Shown: piece by piece, positions 35,259 through 44,908 of the stretch
How positions within the stretch are numbered: the stretch's first letter is position 1
Layout of the letters: each line of letters begins with the position of its first letter
NCBI GenBank assembly: GCA_965220315.1
Contig: CBDCPP010000002.1
Coordinates: 496,001 to 560,000, forward strand
From: JAPOXK01 sp965220315
GTDB lineage: Bacteria; Chloroflexota; Dehalococcoidia; Bin125
Direction: 5' to 3'
Length of the DNA: 64,000 nt
The notes under the pieces: model-generated
Database searches by the model: none
Told to the model about the DNA's origin: nothing
The model's input: only the letters and a program-made list of their open reading frames with translations
Position numbers and translations under genes: made by a program

Positions 35259-36565
35259 CCTTCGCTCCCGGCCGGCGCGACTCCCAACCCTGGGTATGCT
35301 CCTTCGCTCGACGCAGTCTGCTCCGCTGGCGGACGCGGCGGGCGCGCTAGGAAAAAGAACACCGCGCCAACCCCGGCCACGATCGCGAGCGCCGTGAACC
35401 CCACTGCATAGCTGCCTGTCTCGTCCGCCAGTACCCCAGCGATGATCGGGCCCAGCATCATCCCCAACAACGAAATCAGGGTCGAAAACCCCGTAATCGT
35501 TCCGAACGCTGCCCGACCGAAGTAGTCCGCCCGAATCGACTGGAGTACCGGCGCGCGCGTTCCCCACGCCATCCCGTGTAGAACCGCGAATAGAGCCACC
35601 ATCCATAGGTCGCTCGCGTATGCCAGCAGCAATAGCCCGCTTATGTGCCCGGCCATGCACCCCACGATCAGTGCCCGCTTGTTGAACCGGTCCCCGAACC
35701 CGCCCCCGCCGAGCAGTCCTACGATCATCGCCGTGGTCAGCAGCGCCGTCATCGCGGCCGCCGTTCCCAGGGAGTAGCCAAGGTTCTCGTTCACGTGCAG
35801 CACCATGTGCACGAGTACCGCCGATACGACGAGCAGTGCCGACGCGTGGCCCAGCGAGAGGTACCAAAACGCGGGCGTGCGCAGTGCCTCCCGTGCCGTG
35901 AATTCGTGCGGCGCTTGCGCGATGACGCGGCGCGCCTCTCGCTCCTTTTGACTCACGCCATCGATCTCGTACCCGTACTGCTCCGGCCGGTGCCGTAGGA
36001 CGAACGTCAACGGCAGCCCCACCGCTAGGATGATGATCCCGGACCCGAACGCCGTGTCGCGCCAGCCTAGGTGCTCCAACGACAGCACGACGGCCGGCAC
36101 GATCAATCCCCCCACTGCTAGCCCCGTCAGCATGATCCCCAGTGCCATCGACCGCCGTCGCTCGAACCAATTCACGATTGCGATCGTGAACGACATGAAC
36201 CCCGACAGCGCTGCCCCCATCGACACGAAAAAAAACGCCACAAAAAAAAAGGCCAGCGATTCCACCTGGCTAAACAGCATGAATCCGCCCCCGAAGATCA
36301 CCACCCCAACCTGCGACACGATCCGCGGCCCGAACCGGTCCATCAGCCGTCCCTGCACCGGCCCCAGCACCCCGCTCTCCGCTTGCGACATTGAGAACGC
36401 TGCTGAGAACACTGTCTTGCTCCAGCCAAACTCCTCCCGCATCACCGCTGCGTAGGACCCGTACGCTTGGAACATCAACGCTCCCACCAGGATCTGTATC
36501 CCCCACCCAGCCGCAACGATGTACCAGCCGTAATACAGCTTTGGAAACCGGCCGCGCGCGTGCAT
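35255..36565 (-). CDS. Major facilitator superfamily transporter (OFA/MCT-like)
   Basis: This 436-residue protein has about twelve hydrophobic segments in two halves, with a central loop containing RHRPEQYGY. The N-terminal YYGWYIVAAGWGIQILVG and the loop-2 motif GRLMDRFGPR are typical of the oxalate/formate antiporter and monocarboxylate branch of MFS. Two A-runs on the + strand encode AFFFVAFFFV in one helix. It probably moves a small carboxylate. The neighbouring oxalyl-CoA decarboxylase-like and CoA-transferase genes make a dicarboxylate substrate possible, but this is inference. Confidence 0.86.
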   Translation of the reverse strand: MHARGRFPKLYYGWYIVAAGWGIQILVGALMFQAYGSYAAVMREEFGWSKTVFSAAFSMSQAESGVLGPVQGRLMDRFGPRIVSQVGVVIFGGGFMLFSQVESLAFFFVAFFFVSMGAALSGFMSFTIAIVNWFERRRSMALGIMLTGLAVGGLIVPAVVLSLEHLGWRDTAFGSGIIILAVGLPLTFVLRHRPEQYGYEIDGVSQKEREARRVIAQAPHEFTAREALRTPAFWYLSLGHASALLVVSAVLVHMVLHVNENLGYSLGTAAAMTALLTTAMIVGLLGGGGFGDRFNKRALIVGCMAGHISGLLLLAYASDLWMVALFAVLHGMAWGTRAPVLQSIRADYFGRAAFGTITGFSTLISLLGMMLGPIIAGVLADETGSYAVGFTALAIVAGVGAVFFFLARPPRPPAEQTASSEGAYPGLGVAPAGSEG

Positions 36566-36825
36566 GCCGTCAGTCTACGCGGCGCCTAGGCGAGACTCTT
36601 TGGCACACCGCCGGCCCAGCACCGTCCGGACGGTACTATCAGCGGTATGACCGGTGCTGCCCTTCTTGGAAAAGATCACTGGCCCTCGTGGCTCACGCCG
36701 TCTATCGTCTCGCCGACGTGTAAGTACCTTAAGAAGTATCGGCGCGAGGAAGAGGCGATCGAGGACTAACGCGAGGACTGACGCCCGGATCCACTCAACG
36801 CCCCTCGCGTCTATGGAGGAACAGC

Positions 36826-37227
36826 ATGGCAACACAGCCCTTGGTCGGACAGACTGCGTACATGGACCGCACCGTCACCGAAGCGATGACCGCCGACCGC
36901 CTCGGCAACCCAGGCGCCAAGGTTTACGCCTCCCCCATGCTCTTCGGTCTCCTGGAAGAAGCTTGCATCAAGTGCGTTGCCTCCAACCTCGATCCGGGCC
37001 AAGGCACCGTCGGCACCAGCCTCAATGTCCAGCACCTTGCCCCAACCCCTGTTGGCATGACCGTCACTGCTAAGGCTGAGCTCACCGAAGTCGACGGCCG
37101 TCGCTTGGTCTTCGCCGTCACGGCCCATGATGAGAACGACCAGGTTGCCAAAGGCACCCACGAGCGCTTCATCCTCGGTTCGATGGAGAAGTTCCTCGCG
37201 AAAGCTATGGAAAAGGCTGGTAGCTGA
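36826..37227 (+). CDS. Hot-dog thioesterase, fluoroacetyl-CoA thioesterase (FlK)-like
   Basis: This 133-residue single hot-dog protein has GLLEEACIKCV with the Glu and VGTSLNVQHLAPTPVGMTV with the His of the FlK-type Thr-Glu-His set. The Thr position reads Ser (YASPML). The domain ends with HERFIL. Such enzymes hydrolyse small acyl-CoAs, and most relatives are not fluoroacetate-specific. A GGAGG site precedes the ATG. It lies 92 bases before the TPP-enzyme gene on the same strand and could clear an acyl-CoA product of that pathway. Confidence 0.83.
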   Translation: MATQPLVGQTAYMDRTVTEAMTADRLGNPGAKVYASPMLFGLLEEACIKCVASNLDPGQGTVGTSLNVQHLAPTPVGMTVTAKAELTEVDGRRLVFAVTAHDENDQVAKGTHERFILGSMEKFLAKAMEKAGS

Positions 37228-37319
37228 ACAGTGCGCGTGCATTACGGGTCCGCTCTCCCGTCGCGGTTGAGCGGCCGAGTCCCTGGGAGGCGGAGTGCCG
37301 CGGCAAGGAAAACCAACAC

Positions 37320-38960
37320 GTGACTTCCTTAAATAGCGGCGCGCAACTTATTGCCAGAGAGCTCGTCAGTGCTGGTATCGATACCGTCTTCGGCATCATC
37401 GGCGGTCCTATGGTTGAAACGATCGCCGAACTCCATAACGCTGGCCTGCGCGTCATCAGCTGTCGCCACGAGGGCACCGCCGGCTTCATGGCCGCTGCCT
37501 GGGGTTACATCAGGCGCAAGCCCGGCGTCCTTGTCGTCGGCAGCGGTCCCGGAATGACCAACGCTGTTACACCGATGTACGTTGCCAACGAAAGCGGCAT
37601 GCCGCTCGTTGTCCTCGGTGGATCAGCGCGCAGCTCGACTCGCGGCTTTGGCGGATTCCAAGAGATCGACCAAGTTGCCTACGCCGCACCCGCCTGCAAG
37701 CGGACCCTCCAAGTCGATAGCGTCCGCCGCATCCCCGAGTACATGCACCTCGCACTCGGCAACGCTATGGCTGGCCGCCCGGGAGCCGTTTATCTTGACT
37801 TTCCCGGTGAGCTGATCACCCAGCAGATCCCCGAGGAGCGCGTCCGCTTCCGCGCTGCAACGCCTACCCTTGCCCCGCCCCAGCCGGATCCCGGCGCCAT
37901 CGACACCGTCGCCGGCATGCTCGCCACTGCCGAGCGCCCCCTTATCCTCATTGGCAAAGGTGCCGCCTGGGCCGATGCTGGCCCTCAGATCCAACGCCTC
38001 GTCGATTTCGGCATTCCCTTCATCGCCTCTCCCACCGGTCGTGGCACAATCCCGGACGACCATTCCATGTGCGTCAACGCCGCCCGTACCACTGCCCTCT
38101 CGCAAGCCGATGTTCTTCTCGCCATGGGCGCCCGCTTCAACTGGATCTTCCAACTCGGCAACCCCACGAAATACGCTCCTGGCGTCCGCATCGTGCAAGT
38201 CGACGTTGTCCCCGAAGAGATGTACAGCGGTGCCAACGTCGAACTTGGCATCGTCGCAGACTGTGCCGCTACCGCCGCCTCCCTGGCCGACACGCTCACC
38301 CAGCGCTCGTCTACGGATGCTCAACGCCGGTGGACCGCCGCGCTGCAAGAGACCTGCCGCAAGAATGAAGCCGCCGCTGCCGAGCCCATGGACTCGGATC
38401 GTGTCCCCATTAACCACCATCGCCTCCTCCGTGATCTCCGCGACACCATTGATCGCGGTACCAGCGTCGCCGCCGACGGCGAGCTCACCATGGCCATGGC
38501 CCGCATGCTGCTCCCCAGCTACCACCCTCGCCTCCGCCTCAACGCTGGTCCGACTGGCTGCGTTGGTACCGGCGTCCCTTACGCGATCGGCGCAAAGCTG
38601 GCTCGGCCCGACGAGCAAGCCATCGCCATCGTTGGTGACTACGCCTTCGGCGCCGGTTGCAACGAAATCGAAACTGCCGCGCGCGTCGGCGCCAACGTCG
38701 TATTCGTGATCGCCAACAACGCCGGCATCACCGGCCATGCCATCCAAGATCGTCTCCTCCCGCCTGGTGCGCCGCCCATCGCCGCTCTCATTCCTGCTCA
38801 CTACGAACAGATGGCGCAGATGGTCGGCGGCTACGGTGAGCGCGTCACCCATCCCGCCGAGATCGTCCCCGCAATCCGGCGCGCCCTCGACTCCAACGCC
38901 GTCGCCGTCGTCAACGTCCTCACCGACCCTAACGAGAGCGGTCGCTCCTCCTATTTGTGA
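37320..38960 (+). CDS. TPP-dependent enzyme, oxalyl-CoA decarboxylase / 2-hydroxyacyl-CoA lyase-like
   Basis: This 546-residue three-domain TPP enzyme has an N-terminal pyrimidine domain with FGIIGGPM and the catalytic Glu in RHEGTAGFMA, a central domain with LIGKGAAWADA, and a C-terminal Mg-TPP domain with IVGDYAFGAG...ANN. The GDxAFG form, with Tyr replacing the usual Gly of GDG, is seen in oxalyl-CoA decarboxylase and 2-hydroxyacyl-CoA lyase. It would decarboxylate or cleave an acyl-CoA, yielding formyl-CoA. Start GTG at 37320 after AAGGAA. Acetolactate synthase is less likely because there is no small-subunit gene. Confidence 0.8.
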   Translation: MTSLNSGAQLIARELVSAGIDTVFGIIGGPMVETIAELHNAGLRVISCRHEGTAGFMAAAWGYIRRKPGVLVVGSGPGMTNAVTPMYVANESGMPLVVLGGSARSSTRGFGGFQEIDQVAYAAPACKRTLQVDSVRRIPEYMHLALGNAMAGRPGAVYLDFPGELITQQIPEERVRFRAATPTLAPPQPDPGAIDTVAGMLATAERPLILIGKGAAWADAGPQIQRLVDFGIPFIASPTGRGTIPDDHSMCVNAARTTALSQADVLLAMGARFNWIFQLGNPTKYAPGVRIVQVDVVPEEMYSGANVELGIVADCAATAASLADTLTQRSSTDAQRRWTAALQETCRKNEAAAAEPMDSDRVPINHHRLLRDLRDTIDRGTSVAADGELTMAMARMLLPSYHPRLRLNAGPTGCVGTGVPYAIGAKLARPDEQAIAIVGDYAFGAGCNEIETAARVGANVVFVIANNAGITGHAIQDRLLPPGAPPIAALIPAHYEQMAQMVGGYGERVTHPAEIVPAIRRALDSNAVAVVNVLTDPNESGRSSYL

Positions 38961-39054
38961 TCATGATGCGAACCACGCTCCGCACCTACGCCGTTGGGCG
39001 GCAAGAAACCGCCACGTGCTGCGGCGCGCCCAGCACCGCTTCCTGCGCCCGCCC

Positions 39055-40233
39055 TTAGATAACTTCGGCCTCCTTCAACCGCTCGATCGCCTCCCAGTCG
39101 TAGCTCAACTCCAGCAGCACCTCCTCCGTATGCTGCCCGAGCTCCGGGGCGCAGGCGACCGGCCCCGCCGGCGTCTTTGTCATCTTGATCGGGCTCCCTA
39201 CTACTCCCACCCTCCCCAACGACGGATGATCTAGCGAAGCGATGTACTCGTTCTCCAGCGCCTGGGGCTCCGACACCAGCGCTGCGTAGTCATTGACCGG
39301 CCCGCACGGCACGTCCGCATCCATCAGCAACGGCAGCCACTCCTCGCGCGGCCGCTGCTGGAACGCCGCGTCCAGCTCCGCCAGCAGCGCTTCGCGATTG
39401 CGCTGTCGATGGTGCGCGTTTTCGAAGCGCTCGTCCCTGATCAACGCCTCTCGGTCCAATACCCGGCAGAGGGCCGCCCACCACTTCGGGATCAAGATCC
39501 CAAGCGAAATATATTTCCCGTCCTGGCACTGGTAGTAAGTAAACGTCGGCATCAAGCGGTGCGGGGTCCTGTGCTGCGACCCGTCTCGCATCATCCCCGT
39601 CAGCTGGTACGTCTGGAGGGCCAGCTGCGAGCCGAACAGCGATACGTCCACGTGCTGCCCGATCCCCTGCCGTTCCCGCGCGATGATCGCTGACGAGATC
39701 CCCAGCGCAAACACCATCGCCCCCACTTGATCCGCCAATCCTCCCATCACATCTTCCGGCGGCTCATCTGGCCCGCCGCCCTGCACGCTCATAATCCCGC
39801 CCATCGCTTGCCCAATCGAATCGAACGACGGTCGGTGCGCATACGGTCCTTCCGGCCCGAACCCCGTCGCCGTCGCCGTGATCACTTTGGGGTTGACCTT
39901 GCTCAGAGCGGCATAATCCAATCCCAGGCGTCCCATGACCGATGGGCGGAAGTTATCCGTAACCACGTCGTACTCCTGGACCAGCTTGTAGACGATCGCT
40001 TTGCCTTCCGGTTTCCGCACGTCGATCGTGATCGAACGCTTGTTGCGGTCGTGCGCCTCGAAATATGCGCACCATCCGTCCGGTTTCAGTCCCAGACTGC
40101 GGCCGGGATCGCCCTCCCGTGGCTCCACCTTCAGGACTGTCGCCCCTAAATCGGACAGCATCACCGTGGCATACGGTCCCTGCTGATAGCGTGTGAAATC
40201 CAAAACCTTGATCCCTGCAAGCGGACCAACCAC
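39055..40233 (-). CDS. CaiB/BaiF family (class III) CoA-transferase
   Basis: This 392-residue class III CoA-transferase moves CoA between two carboxylic acids through an aspartyl-CoA anhydride. It opens with PLAGIKVLDFTRYQQGPYATVMLSDLGATVLKVE, then NFRPSVMGRLGLDY, TATGFGPEGPY and the catalytic Asp in PSFDSIGQAMGG. GIGQHVDVSLF follows, and the second domain ends normally. It is convergent with the TPP-enzyme gene; with it and the MFS gene it could form an oxalate or related-acid module. The substrate cannot be read from sequence. Confidence 0.9.
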   Translation of the reverse strand: MVGPLAGIKVLDFTRYQQGPYATVMLSDLGATVLKVEPREGDPGRSLGLKPDGWCAYFEAHDRNKRSITIDVRKPEGKAIVYKLVQEYDVVTDNFRPSVMGRLGLDYAALSKVNPKVITATATGFGPEGPYAHRPSFDSIGQAMGGIMSVQGGGPDEPPEDVMGGLADQVGAMVFALGISSAIIARERQGIGQHVDVSLFGSQLALQTYQLTGMMRDGSQHRTPHRLMPTFTYYQCQDGKYISLGILIPKWWAALCRVLDREALIRDERFENAHHRQRNREALLAELDAAFQQRPREEWLPLLMDADVPCGPVNDYAALVSEPQALENEYIASLDHPSLGRVGVVGSPIKMTKTPAGPVACAPELGQHTEEVLLELSYDWEAIERLKEAEVI

Positions 40234-40309
40234 AGAGCACCTCCATTAGCATGGCGAAACCACCCGATCGTATCCGAAGTCGGCGCTTGGATCGGACGGC
40301 GAGAGCGAA

Positions 40310-41797
40310 GTGCGTATGCCGCACGTCATAGTGGTCGGTGCCGGTAACGCCGCCCTCTGTGCTGCCCTCGCTGCCCGCGAGGCGGGCGCCAGTGTCACCG
40401 TCCTTGAGAAGGCGCCCCGCGCGGAGCGTGGTGGCAACACCTTCTTCGCCGGCGGCGGCTTTCGTTTTCCTTACGATGGCCTCGAAACCCTTCGCCTCCT
40501 TATTCCTGACCTCTCCGATGACGAAGCCGCTCGCATCCATGTCGGCGCCTACCCGGTCTCGCAGTTCCGCGCCGACCTCGCTCGTGTCACCGATGGACTC
40601 ATCGACGACGCCCTCGCGCATACGCTCGTCCACAACGCTCTCCCCACCATGATCTGGCTCCGTGAGCAGGGCCTGCGGTGGACTCTCATGTACGGTCGGC
40701 AGGCCCACCGGGTACGCGGCCTCCTCCGCTTCTATGGCGGCCTCATCATCGAGGCTGTCGGCGGCGGCCAAGGCCTCTCCGACACGCTCTTCGCCGCCGC
40801 CGAGCGCGCCGGGATCATCCTGCGCTACGAGAGCAAGGCTACCCGCCTGCTGCGGGCAGGCGGCCGCATCACTGGCGTTGCCGTCGCTACCCCCGATCGC
40901 GAAGAATCCCTCGAAGCCGACGCCGTCGTTCTCGCGGCTGGCGGTTTCGAAGCCAATACTGAGATGCGTGCTCGCTATCTCGGCCCCGGGTGGGACCTTG
41001 CCAAGGTCCGCGGCACGCGCTTCAACACTGGCGACGCCATCCGCTTCGCACTCGACGCTGGTGCGCAACCTCACGGGCATTGGTCGGGTGCGCACGCCGT
41101 TGCTTGGGACCTCAACGCTCCACCCACCGGCAACCGTGCGTTCGGTGACCTCTATCAGAAGCACTCCTACCCCTACGGCCTCGTCGTCAATTGCAACGGC
41201 GACCGCTTCCTCGACGAAGGTGCCGACCTCCGTAACTACACTTACGCCAAATACGGTGCCGCCATCCTCGCCCAGCCCCAGCGCGTCGCTTTCCAACTCT
41301 TCGACCAGAAAGCCGTCCCTCTCCTCCGAGACGAATACCGCATCCGCCAAGTCACTAAAGCGGAAGCCTCCACCCTCTCTCAGCTCGCCGAGGCGCTCGG
41401 CATCGATCCCTGCGGTCTCACTCATACCGTCCGCAGCTACAACGCCGCCTGCCCGACTCCGGATGTCCTCGAGCGCTTCGATCCCTCCACGTGTGACGGC
41501 CTCGCTACCGAGGGCATTAATCCGCCCAAGTCCAACTGGGCCCTCCCGCTCGACTCCCCGCCTTACCTCGGCTTCGCTGTTACCTGCGGCATCACCTTCA
41601 CCTTCGGCGGCCTCAAGATCGTCCCCGCTACCGCCGCCGTTCTCGACACGGAAGAGCGCCCTCTGCCAGGCCTGTACGCCGCCGGCGAACTCGTCGGCGG
41701 TCTCTGGTTCAACAACTACGCTGGTGGCGCTGGCCTTATGGCCGGCGCCGTCTTCGGCCGTATCGCCGGTCAGGCGGCCGCCCGGCTTAGCAGCTAA
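40310..41797 (+). CDS. FAD-dependent dehydrogenase, tricarballylate dehydrogenase (TcuA)-like
   Basis: This 495-residue flavoprotein of the fumarate reductase/succinate dehydrogenase superfamily has the Rossmann VVGAGNAALCAALAAREAGASV with a Glu after beta2, GGNTFFAGGGFRFPY, GVAVATPD...VVLAAGGFEAN, and SYPYGLVVNCNGDRFLDEGADLRNYTYA, a segment found in TcuA. It ends with GLYAAGELVGGLWFNNYAGGAGLMAG for FAD. It probably oxidises or reduces a C-C bond in a polycarboxylate. Start is GTG 40310 or ATG 40316. It is divergent from the CoA-transferase gene. Confidence 0.86.
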   Translation: MRMPHVIVVGAGNAALCAALAAREAGASVTVLEKAPRAERGGNTFFAGGGFRFPYDGLETLRLLIPDLSDDEAARIHVGAYPVSQFRADLARVTDGLIDDALAHTLVHNALPTMIWLREQGLRWTLMYGRQAHRVRGLLRFYGGLIIEAVGGGQGLSDTLFAAAERAGIILRYESKATRLLRAGGRITGVAVATPDREESLEADAVVLAAGGFEANTEMRARYLGPGWDLAKVRGTRFNTGDAIRFALDAGAQPHGHWSGAHAVAWDLNAPPTGNRAFGDLYQKHSYPYGLVVNCNGDRFLDEGADLRNYTYAKYGAAILAQPQRVAFQLFDQKAVPLLRDEYRIRQVTKAEASTLSQLAEALGIDPCGLTHTVRSYNAACPTPDVLERFDPSTCDGLATEGINPPKSNWALPLDSPPYLGFAVTCGITFTFGGLKIVPATAAVLDTEERPLPGLYAAGELVGGLWFNNYAGGAGLMAGAVFGRIAGQAAARLSS

Positions 41798-41867
41798 CGT
41801 GTATATGTGACCATGCGCCCGGCTCCCGGCGCTCCGCTAGCATCACCGCACTGCTTGGAGCGTTCCG

Positions 41868-42854
41868 ATGCAAATCTCACCGAACGTCCGTGTCGTCGCA
41901 GTCCCCGAGCGCGACCCTATGCGGCCGCGTTCCACCAACATCTACCTCGTCGGTCAAGACCAAGTTCTCGCTATTGACTCTGGGGAAGCCATTGACAAAT
42001 TCAAGTGGATGATCCGCGGCTATCTTGCCGCTATTGAGGGAGCGGAGATCGCCCTCGCCAGCATTACCCACCACCACTTTGACCACAGCGGCAACCTCAA
42101 AGATTTCCGTGAGACGCTCGGCGCTCAAGTTCTCGTCCCACATAGCAGTGTCGACCTCCTCGGCAACCGCCTCCCCGCCACTGGCGTTGAGCACTTGCAG
42201 GATGGCCGCTCGATCGATCTCGGCGGTGGCCTTACCGTTCAAGTTCTCACGACACCCGGCCATTCCCCTGACTCCGTTTGCTACTACCTCGAAGACGACG
42301 GGGTCCTCTTTACGGGCGACACCATCCTCGGTTTCGGGACCACCACCGTGCACGATCTCGCTGCCTACCGTGCTTCCCTCCACCGCCTCGCTGCCCTCCC
42401 CAACCTCAAACTCATCTGCCCGGGCCACGGCCCCCTCGTTCACGATGCTGCAGACCGGCTCCGCACTTACATTACCCACCGCGACACGCGGGAAGAGCAG
42501 ATTCTCGCCGTTCTCCAAGCCAGCGGCCCCCTTAGCAGCTGGGAGATCATGCTGCGTCTCTATACCGACATTGATAAGAAACTCCGTCGTGCCGCGGACG
42601 GCAACGTTCGCGCCCACCTGCAACAACTCCAACGGGAAGGCCGCGTCCGGTTCATCGCCGGCAAGCGGCGCGCGGTCAATCCCTTCGCGACTGCCGGCGA
42701 AAAAACCATCACGCACGCGCGTCGCGAGATCGTCCGGCGTGCGAAGAAGATCGAAGAAGAAGACCGTCGCCGCGCCCTCGCGCAGCAGGAGAACCCGCCC
42801 CAAGAAAACTGGGCCGATCTGCCTCGCTACGAACTTGTCGACATCAACCGGTGA
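41868..42854 (+). CDS. Metallo-beta-lactamase fold hydrolase with C-terminal winged helix (LACTB2-like)
   Basis: This 328-residue protein has an MBL domain with THHHFDHSGN (zinc motif), TTPGHSPDSVCYYL, FTGDTILGFG and ICPGHGPLV. A C-terminal helical domain follows, with REEQILAVLQASGPLSSWEIM and VRAHLQQLQREGRVRF, a winged-helix pattern. This layout is shared by LACTB2-like hydrolases, some of which act on RNA and others on thioesters or glyoxalase-type substrates. Its stop overlaps the methyltransferase ATG (ATGA), so the two are coupled. Confidence 0.87.
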   Translation: MQISPNVRVVAVPERDPMRPRSTNIYLVGQDQVLAIDSGEAIDKFKWMIRGYLAAIEGAEIALASITHHHFDHSGNLKDFRETLGAQVLVPHSSVDLLGNRLPATGVEHLQDGRSIDLGGGLTVQVLTTPGHSPDSVCYYLEDDGVLFTGDTILGFGTTTVHDLAAYRASLHRLAALPNLKLICPGHGPLVHDAADRLRTYITHRDTREEQILAVLQASGPLSSWEIMLRLYTDIDKKLRRAADGNVRAHLQQLQREGRVRFIAGKRRAVNPFATAGEKTITHARREIVRRAKKIEEEDRRRALAQQENPPQENWADLPRYELVDINR

Positions 42855-43558
42855 TGAGCACCGATCCCAGTAGCGACCCAGGTCACCACTGGATCGATCC
42901 TGAACATGTCCGCGATTTCGTCGCGCGCAGTGATCGCCGTGCCGCCGAACGTCGTCAGCAGTTCGATCTCCTTGTAAAGCTCATCCCTCATCCGGAAGAC
43001 CATCCCCTCGCCGTTCTCGATGTTGGCGCCGGCTTCGGCGCTGCCGCCGCCGCTATCCTCGCTGCCTTCCCTCGCGCTACGACCACCCTCCTCGACATCT
43101 CCGAAGAGATGCAGCGCATCGGCCACGCGCGCCTCGCTCCCTACCACGGCCGCTACGCTTACCACACCGGGAACTTTGATGGCGGAACCCTCCCGGACGC
43201 CCTCGGCGGCCCCTACGACGTCATTGTCTCCGCTCTCGCCATCCATCACCTCGCTCCTGAACACAAGCGCTCCCTCTACCGCACCATCGCCGCGCGCCTC
43301 GCTCCCGGCGGCGTATTCCTCCAGTTGGATATCGTCGCCGCGCCCAATCCGGATCTGCAGGCGCTCTACTGGGAGATCGACGACCGCGAGCACCGCGAGC
43401 GTGGCGAACAACCGTGGGACCGCACCAAGATCCGCCACACCGAGCTACAACCGCTCGAAGATCACCTACGCTGGCTCCGCGAAGCCGGACTCCAACGCCT
43501 CGACTGCTATTGGAAACGGCTAGACCTTGTGCTCATCGGCGGTCGCAAGCCCGGCTAG
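42851..43558 (+). CDS. Class I SAM-dependent methyltransferase
   Basis: This 235-residue Rossmann methyltransferase has motif I DVGAGFGAAAAAIL, the acidic residue after beta2 (TLLDIS), and post-motif YDVIVSALAIHHL with LAPGGVFLQLDI. The IHHL stretch is typical of small-molecule methyltransferases. It overlaps the upstream MBL gene by 4 bases. The acceptor is unknown. The next gene is convergent and 7 bases away. Confidence 0.85.
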   Translation: MMSTDPSSDPGHHWIDPEHVRDFVARSDRRAAERRQQFDLLVKLIPHPEDHPLAVLDVGAGFGAAAAAILAAFPRATTTLLDISEEMQRIGHARLAPYHGRYAYHTGNFDGGTLPDALGGPYDVIVSALAIHHLAPEHKRSLYRTIAARLAPGGVFLQLDIVAAPNPDLQALYWEIDDREHRERGEQPWDRTKIRHTELQPLEDHLRWLREAGLQRLDCYWKRLDLVLIGGRKPG

Positions 43559-43565
43559 CGGCTCA

Positions 43566-44855
43566 CTACCCCACTTCCACCGTCTCCGCGACCGGTTTGT
43601 TTGTCACCGGGCTTACCTCGAACGGCGAGTGTAGATCCAGCTCCTTGCCGATCTCCCGCACTCGCGGGATCACTTCCTCTCCCATCAGCCGGAGCGCTCG
43701 CATCGTGTCCTCGTGCGACATCGCGCCGTCGCCGTCCCAGATCGCGATGATCCCCGGACGCAGGTACTCCAGCACGTTGCGAATCTTCTCCACGACCTGA
43801 TCCGGCGTCCCCGCGATGATCGTGTACTTCGTGATCTGTTCCTCGTACGAACCCGAGTAGTCGCGATCTTTCCCCTTCGCCATCTTTTTCTTTTCCATAA
43901 TCTTCTTGTGCTGGCGCTGTGCTCCCCGCGCCACGGCGGGCGCCCAGGTCTCAATCGTCGGCAGCACCTCCGTCCGCGAGTTCATCCCCGGCAGATTCTG
44001 CATGAACCCCCGCACCTGTCCCTGGTTCCCTTCCAGGAACGGATTGCTCGGTCCTTGCAGGAACTTGCGCGCCGTTTTCTCTGCCAGCTCTTCCGTCTCG
44101 TCCACGTGCACTTTGAACAGGTACCCCCGGTGCTGCGACCCGGTCACGTGCCCCGCCTCTCGCGCACACGCGTCGTAGTACTCGAACGACCGCTTTGTCG
44201 GCTCATGCTCCGTCGCCAGCATCAAATACGGGAACTGGTGTTCCGCTGCCCATTTCACCGTCGCCTTGCTCAACGACCCTGGGATCCAGATCGGCGGTGG
44301 CTGCTGCATCGGTCGCGGCCACGGGTTCACATAGCGGTAGTCGAAGTGCTCGCCCTCCCAGCGGAACGGCCCCGGTTCTGTCCATGCTTTCATGATCAGA
44401 TCGTGCGCCTCTTGGTAGCGTTCCCAGTTGTAGGGCGACGCCGTGTTATGCGTCACGCTCTCCCGCCCCGTTCCCCGCACCCAGCCGCACACCAATCGTC
44501 CCCGCGAAATCACATCGATCATCGCCAGCGTCTCGGCCAGCCATAGAGGGTCGTCCCAGATCGGCAGTACGTTCCCCGCCAGCACGATCTTGGCCCGCTT
44601 CGTGATCCGCGCCAGGATCGACGCCTCCACGTTGATCACACCCCCCATGCACGCGGGCATACTGTGGTGCTCGTTCAGCACCAGCCCATCGAATCCCATC
44701 TCCTCCGCGTACACCTTCTCATCCAAGTAACGGTGATAAAGGTCGCCGCCTAGGACGGGGTTGTAGTCGGCGTTGCTCTTCGCTAGGTCCAGTGTGTTGA
44801 CGTACTCGCCCTGCTCGTCTTGGTAGGGCCGCTCCGTGAAATAGGAAATGAACAT
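43566..44855 (-). CDS. LLM-class flavin-dependent oxidoreductase (monooxygenase type)
   Basis: This 429-residue luciferase-like protein is the longest LLM in the window. It starts with FISYFTERPYQ, has MGFDGLVLNEHHS, a flavin-binding LAGNVLPIWDDPLWLAETLAMIDVISRGRLVCGW, and PPPIWIPGSLSKATVKWAAEH. The NEHH and PxWxPG features fit FMNH2-dependent monooxygenases of the alkanal/nitrilotriacetate type. A Lys-rich insertion (KKIMEKKKMAKGKDRD) lies before the C-terminal TPDQVVEKIRN. It lies 53 bases downstream of the alpha/beta hydrolase gene on the same strand. Confidence 0.88.
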   Translation of the reverse strand: MFISYFTERPYQDEQGEYVNTLDLAKSNADYNPVLGGDLYHRYLDEKVYAEEMGFDGLVLNEHHSMPACMGGVINVEASILARITKRAKIVLAGNVLPIWDDPLWLAETLAMIDVISRGRLVCGWVRGTGRESVTHNTASPYNWERYQEAHDLIMKAWTEPGPFRWEGEHFDYRYVNPWPRPMQQPPPIWIPGSLSKATVKWAAEHQFPYLMLATEHEPTKRSFEYYDACAREAGHVTGSQHRGYLFKVHVDETEELAEKTARKFLQGPSNPFLEGNQGQVRGFMQNLPGMNSRTEVLPTIETWAPAVARGAQRQHKKIMEKKKMAKGKDRDYSGSYEEQITKYTIIAGTPDQVVEKIRNVLEYLRPGIIAIWDGDGAMSHEDTMRALRLMGEEVIPRVREIGKELDLHSPFEVSPVTNKPVAETVEVG

Positions 44856-44908
44856 GCCTGCACCTCGTTAGGGCCGGCCACCTGATCGCGCGGGTGCCGG
44901 ACACTGTC

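Noticed and set aside
34182..36170. Long minus-strand open frame running antisense to the TTC38-like and MFS region
   Set aside because: It is continuous with the selenoprotein frame only because the opposite-strand gene uses C-ended codons, which leave few stops in antisense. The translation upstream of 34073 is low-complexity Gly/Arg/Ala/Glu without motifs.
37320..38960. Calling the TPP enzyme acetolactate synthase (ilvB)
   Set aside because: The Mg-TPP motif is GDYAFG rather than GDG, and no regulatory small subunit or branched-chain biosynthesis gene is present.
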